DNA of 8,699 nt from the NCBI GenBank assembly GCA_013388565.1, contig JACAEZ010000117.1, forward strand, positions 1-8,699, read 5' to 3'. Shown piece by piece: positions 6,747 to 8,699 of this stretch. The position numbers and the translations under genes were made by a program. The stretch is from Campylobacterales bacterium. GTDB taxonomy: Bacteria > Campylobacterota > Campylobacteria > Campylobacterales > JACAEZ01. Position 1 is the stretch's first letter, and every line of letters begins with the position of its first letter. The notes below the pieces were generated by a model, which was not told the origin of the DNA, did not search any database, and was given only the letters and a program-made list of their open reading frames with translations.

Positions 6747-7363
6747 GGCTTTGGTGGCTCTTTTTCATTTTTGTCGCTATTTTGTATATTTTGGTTATCG
6801 TTTTGAGTCCTGTTTTTAGTTTCATTATTGTCAAAAGGCGGTCCTTTTTTCAATAAGAGTGTTAATTCGGCCGCTTTTTGAGCATCCATTTTTGCAAAAA
6901 TTGCACTTAAATTTTTTACATCTAAATTAAACAGTATTGTAGCAGCTTTATTTGGTTCCATGTTTTCAATTATTGGAGCAGAAGCAGAAGCTTTCATTTT
7001 TGAGTATGTTTCAGCAATTTTATCATCTTTTGCTTTTTTAATATCTTCAAGCACTTTTTTATTATCATCTAACATTTTTTTAATGTTACTCTCTTTTTTT
7101 GATATATCAGCCATTGTCTTATTTAATTCAGACTCTTTTTTATTTAAAACTTCCTCTTTTTGTTCAAGCATAGCTTTTGTAGCAGCTTGTAGTGCCTCAA
7201 GTGATTGCTGTTGTTCATCAATCTTTTCTATCTCCAATACAAGCTCTTTTTTTCGCTCTTCAAATATTTTATTACAATCCAATAACTTAGATTTCTCTTC
7301 AAGTTCTGCTTCTTGTGCAAACAATAAAATATTTAAAAACATTAAAATATATATAATTTTCAA
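6740..7363 (-). CDS. MotE-like exported coiled-coil protein (PDP34/Cj1496c-like)
   Basis: This 207-residue protein starts with a hydrophobic signal or anchor (1-16, LMFLNILLFAQ), so most of it should be periplasmic. A long Lys/Glu-rich coiled coil covers ~20-125. A short helical domain at ~131-172 (MEPNKAATILFNLDVKNLSA) resembles the MgtE N-terminal/FliG-middle-like fold used in the MotE family. A hydrophilic Asn/Glu-rich tail follows, ending in Pro-Pro-Lys-Pro. From memory, the C. jejuni counterpart Cj1496c is an N-glycoprotein needed for full invasion and colonisation, and MotE proteins elsewhere support the flagellar motor. A role in motor or flagellar assembly is therefore the best guess. 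The start is TTG, with AAGGA (7374-7370) six bases upstream and a complete signal peptide; the ATG at residue 8 would break the signal. It follows the FliJ-like gene by 44 bp. Confidence 0.8.
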   Translation of the reverse strand: MKIIYILMFLNILLFAQEAELEEKSKLLDCNKIFEERKKELVLEIEKIDEQQQSLEALQAATKAMLEQKEEVLNKKESELNKTMADISKKESNIKKMLDDNKKVLEDIKKAKDDKIAETYSKMKASASAPIIENMEPNKAATILFNLDVKNLSAIFAKMDAQKAAELTLLLKKGPPFDNNETKNRTQNDNQNIQNSDKNEKEPPKPI

Positions 7364-7369
7364 ATCTGT

Positions 7370-7374
7370 TCCTT
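7370..7374 (-). promoter_or_regulatory. Ribosome binding site supporting a TTG start
   Basis: On the minus strand, AAGGA lies six bases before the TTG at 7363. It decides the start of the MotE-like gene, because the next in-frame ATG (residue 8) has no comparable site and would remove half of the signal peptide. Confidence 0.7.
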
Positions 7375-7407
7375 ATTTATAAAAATTGCCTCTTTTGAAT
7401 TTCCATC

Positions 7408-7827
7408 TCAATCTCTCTCTTTTTTATAAAGCATGACAGAAATTTCATCTAACATTTTTGCCTCTTGAAGTTTTAACTCTTTTACTCTTTTTTGAACCTC
7501 TATATCATGAAGGTATTTCATCTTTTCAAGTTCAATATTTGCTTGTTTATATTTTTGTTGAATCGAAATTTTAGTTTGATTAAATGCTTGAAGTTCATGT
7601 TCAGCTTGTTTTTTTTCATGAAACATTAGCAAAACATTTTCGTTTAATAATTTTAACATACTAAAACTGCCACCAGTTGGCAAATTGATAGAATCTATTT
7701 CAAAGGAGATTTTGTTTATCTCCTCTTTTTTTGAAGCAATTTTATTATTTATTTTTACAAGTTCACCTTCGATTTTATCGAGTTCTTGTTTTTTGATTTT
7801 TACAATTGGAGAAAATTTACTTTTCAT
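7408..7827 (-). CDS. FliJ-like coiled-coil protein (Cj1497c-like)
   Basis: This 139-residue cytoplasmic protein is almost entirely helical and rich in Lys and Glu. Two long coiled-coil segments (about 8-48 and 58-138) are joined by a short turn containing NLPTGGS (48-54). This layout, the length and the KFSPIVKIKKQELDKIE-type N-terminus suit FliJ, the stalk-like partner of the flagellar export ATPase FliI. FliJ proteins are too variable for the call to be firm, so a general flagellar coiled-coil or chaperone is the alternative. Its position directly before a MotE-like gene supports a motility role. The ATG overlaps the purA stop as ATGA. No ribosome site is evident, so translation probably depends on coupling to purA. 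Confidence 0.65.
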   Translation of the reverse strand: MKSKFSPIVKIKKQELDKIEGELVKINNKIASKKEEINKISFEIDSINLPTGGSFSMLKLLNENVLLMFHEKKQAEHELQAFNQTKISIQQKYKQANIELEKMKYLHDIEVQKRVKELKLQEAKMLDEISVMLYKKERD

Positions 7828-8699
7828 TTCATGAAAATTGTATCTTCTCTATCTGGGCTTGTAGAGATAAGACCAATTTTTGTATCAACAAGCTTTTCTA
7901 ACTCTAAAACATAATCTTTTGCATTTTGCGGTAGTTTGTCAAACTCTCTAACACCTTTTGAGCCATTCCAACCATCAAACTCTTTATAAATAGGAGTTAC
8001 ATTTTCCAAATCAAACGGAACAAAGTCAATCTTTTCTCCAAAATATTCATACCCAACACAAACTTTTATCTTTTCAAAACCATCTAATACATCAAGCTTC
8101 ATGATTGCCAAATCATCGCAACCATTTAATTTACAAGCATATTTTGTAGCAATAGCATCAAACCAACCACATCTTCTAGCTCGACCTGTTGTTGTACCAA
8201 ATTCATGACCATTTGTTCTTAATATATCACCTTCGCCTGAAAAATCTTCTGTTGGAAAAGGTCCATTTCCTACTCTTGTACAGTATGCTTTTGCTATTCC
8301 TGTTACATTTCCTACTGATTTTGGACTAAGCCCAATACCGCTACATGCACCAGCAGCTATTGTATTTGAACTTGTAACAAACGGATATGTTCCATGGTCG
8401 ATATCAAGCATTGTACCTTGAGCCCCTTCAAGAAGTAGCTTTTCATTTTTTTCTAACAACTCCCATGTTAGTTTTGTAGTATCAACAATAAACGGTTTTA
8501 ATTTTTTCGCATACAGTTCAAGTTCAAAAAGCAATTCATTTTTGTTTGGTAAATTTATATCAAGTGCTTTAAAGTATGAGCTGTTTTGTTCAAAATATTC
8601 AAAAATCTTTTCACAAAGCTTATTTGTATCTTTCAGCTCCCCTATTCTATGCCCACTTCTTGAGATTTTATCGCTATATGAGGGTCCAATGCCTCTACC
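7824..8699 (-). CDS. purA: Adenylosuccinate synthetase, C-terminal part (5' end outside window)
   Basis: This enzyme joins IMP and aspartate using GTP, the first committed step from IMP to AMP. The last 291 residues are present, out of about 415. The frame stays open to the right edge: bases 8699-8535 encode GRGIGPSYSDKISRSGHR and onward, a conserved PurA segment, so the gene continues beyond the window. Further landmarks are LLLEGAQGTMLDIDHGTYPF (about 8438-8379), AYCTRVGNGPFPTE, the Arg-rich substrate loop TTTGRARRCGWFD (about 8195-8157) and the C-terminal guanine-binding STSPDREDTIF. No break or missing motif is seen. It is followed without a gap by the FliJ-like gene. Confidence 0.97.
   Translation of the reverse strand, partial: GRGIGPSYSDKISRSGHRIGELKDTNKLCEKIFEYFEQNSSYFKALDINLPNKNELLFELELYAKKLKPFIVDTTKLTWELLEKNEKLLLEGAQGTMLDIDHGTYPFVTSSNTIAAGACSGIGLSPKSVGNVTGIAKAYCTRVGNGPFPTEDFSGEGDILRTNGHEFGTTTGRARRCGWFDAIATKYACKLNGCDDLAIMKLDVLDGFEKIKVCVGYEYFGEKIDFVPFDLENVTPIYKEFDGWNGSKGVREFDKLPQNAKDYVLELEKLVDTKIGLISTSPDREDTIFMK

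Noticed and set aside
6960..7382. Plus-strand 140-codon open frame over the MotE-like gene
   Set aside because: The Ser/Phe/Ile-rich product mirrors the Lys/Glu coiled coil of the real gene on the other strand. The minus-strand gene has a ribosome site and a signal peptide.
7375..7385. TATAAA-like box on the minus strand before the MotE-like gene
   Set aside because: It lies so close to the ribosome site that a transcript starting from it would lose that site; more likely chance AT richness.
8532..8534. Start of the purA frame at 8534
   Set aside because: The frame is open to the right edge and the extra 55 codons encode conserved PurA sequence, so this is an internal codon and not a start.

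Overview
The window is strongly AT-rich and its genes are tightly packed. Gene content and order point to the Campylobacterota (Epsilonproteobacteria), most likely a Sulfurimonas- or Arcobacter-type organism; the genus is a guess. The main clue is the minus-strand order purA, a FliJ-like coiled-coil gene, a MotE-like gene, a DUF507 gene and carA. From memory, the same order occurs in Campylobacter jejuni (Cj1498c down to Cj1494c). A Csd3/Pgp3-type M23 peptidase on the plus strand also fits this phylum.

The left half (1-4986) is all on the plus strand. It opens with the 3' end of uvrA (nucleotide excision repair). A gene for a large STAS-STAS-CheX-like protein overlaps the uvrA end by 32 bp. 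An 88-bp gap follows, holding an AT-rich nested hairpin and a putative promoter. Then comes a compact three-gene cluster: a secreted M23 metallopeptidase, a CorA-type magnesium transporter, and a NUDIX hydrolase whose probable start overlaps the corA stop as ATGA.

The right half (5006-8699) is all on the minus strand. Read in the direction of transcription it holds: the last ~291 codons of purA (the gene runs off the right edge); a FliJ-like gene starting on the purA stop (ATGA); a MotE-like exported coiled-coil gene with a TTG start; a 64-bp gap with a possible weak terminator and promoter; then DUF507 and carA, again joined by ATGA. The two halves converge on one 12-bp perfect hairpin between the NUDIX gene and carA. 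It contains the NUDIX stop codon and overlaps the carA stop, and should work as a terminator in both directions.

Functionally this is mostly housekeeping: DNA repair, purine and pyrimidine/arginine precursor synthesis, cell-wall shaping, Mg2+ uptake and nucleotide clean-up. Two motility or chemotaxis strands are interleaved: the CheX-like protein after uvrA, and the FliJ-like/MotE-like pair after purA. I see no CRISPR array, tRNA, rRNA, insertion sequence, phage gene or defence system. The points that most merit a second look are the composite CheX protein with two STAS domains lacking the usual phospho-acceptor serine, and the motility pair coupled to purA. I do not claim a wholly new system.
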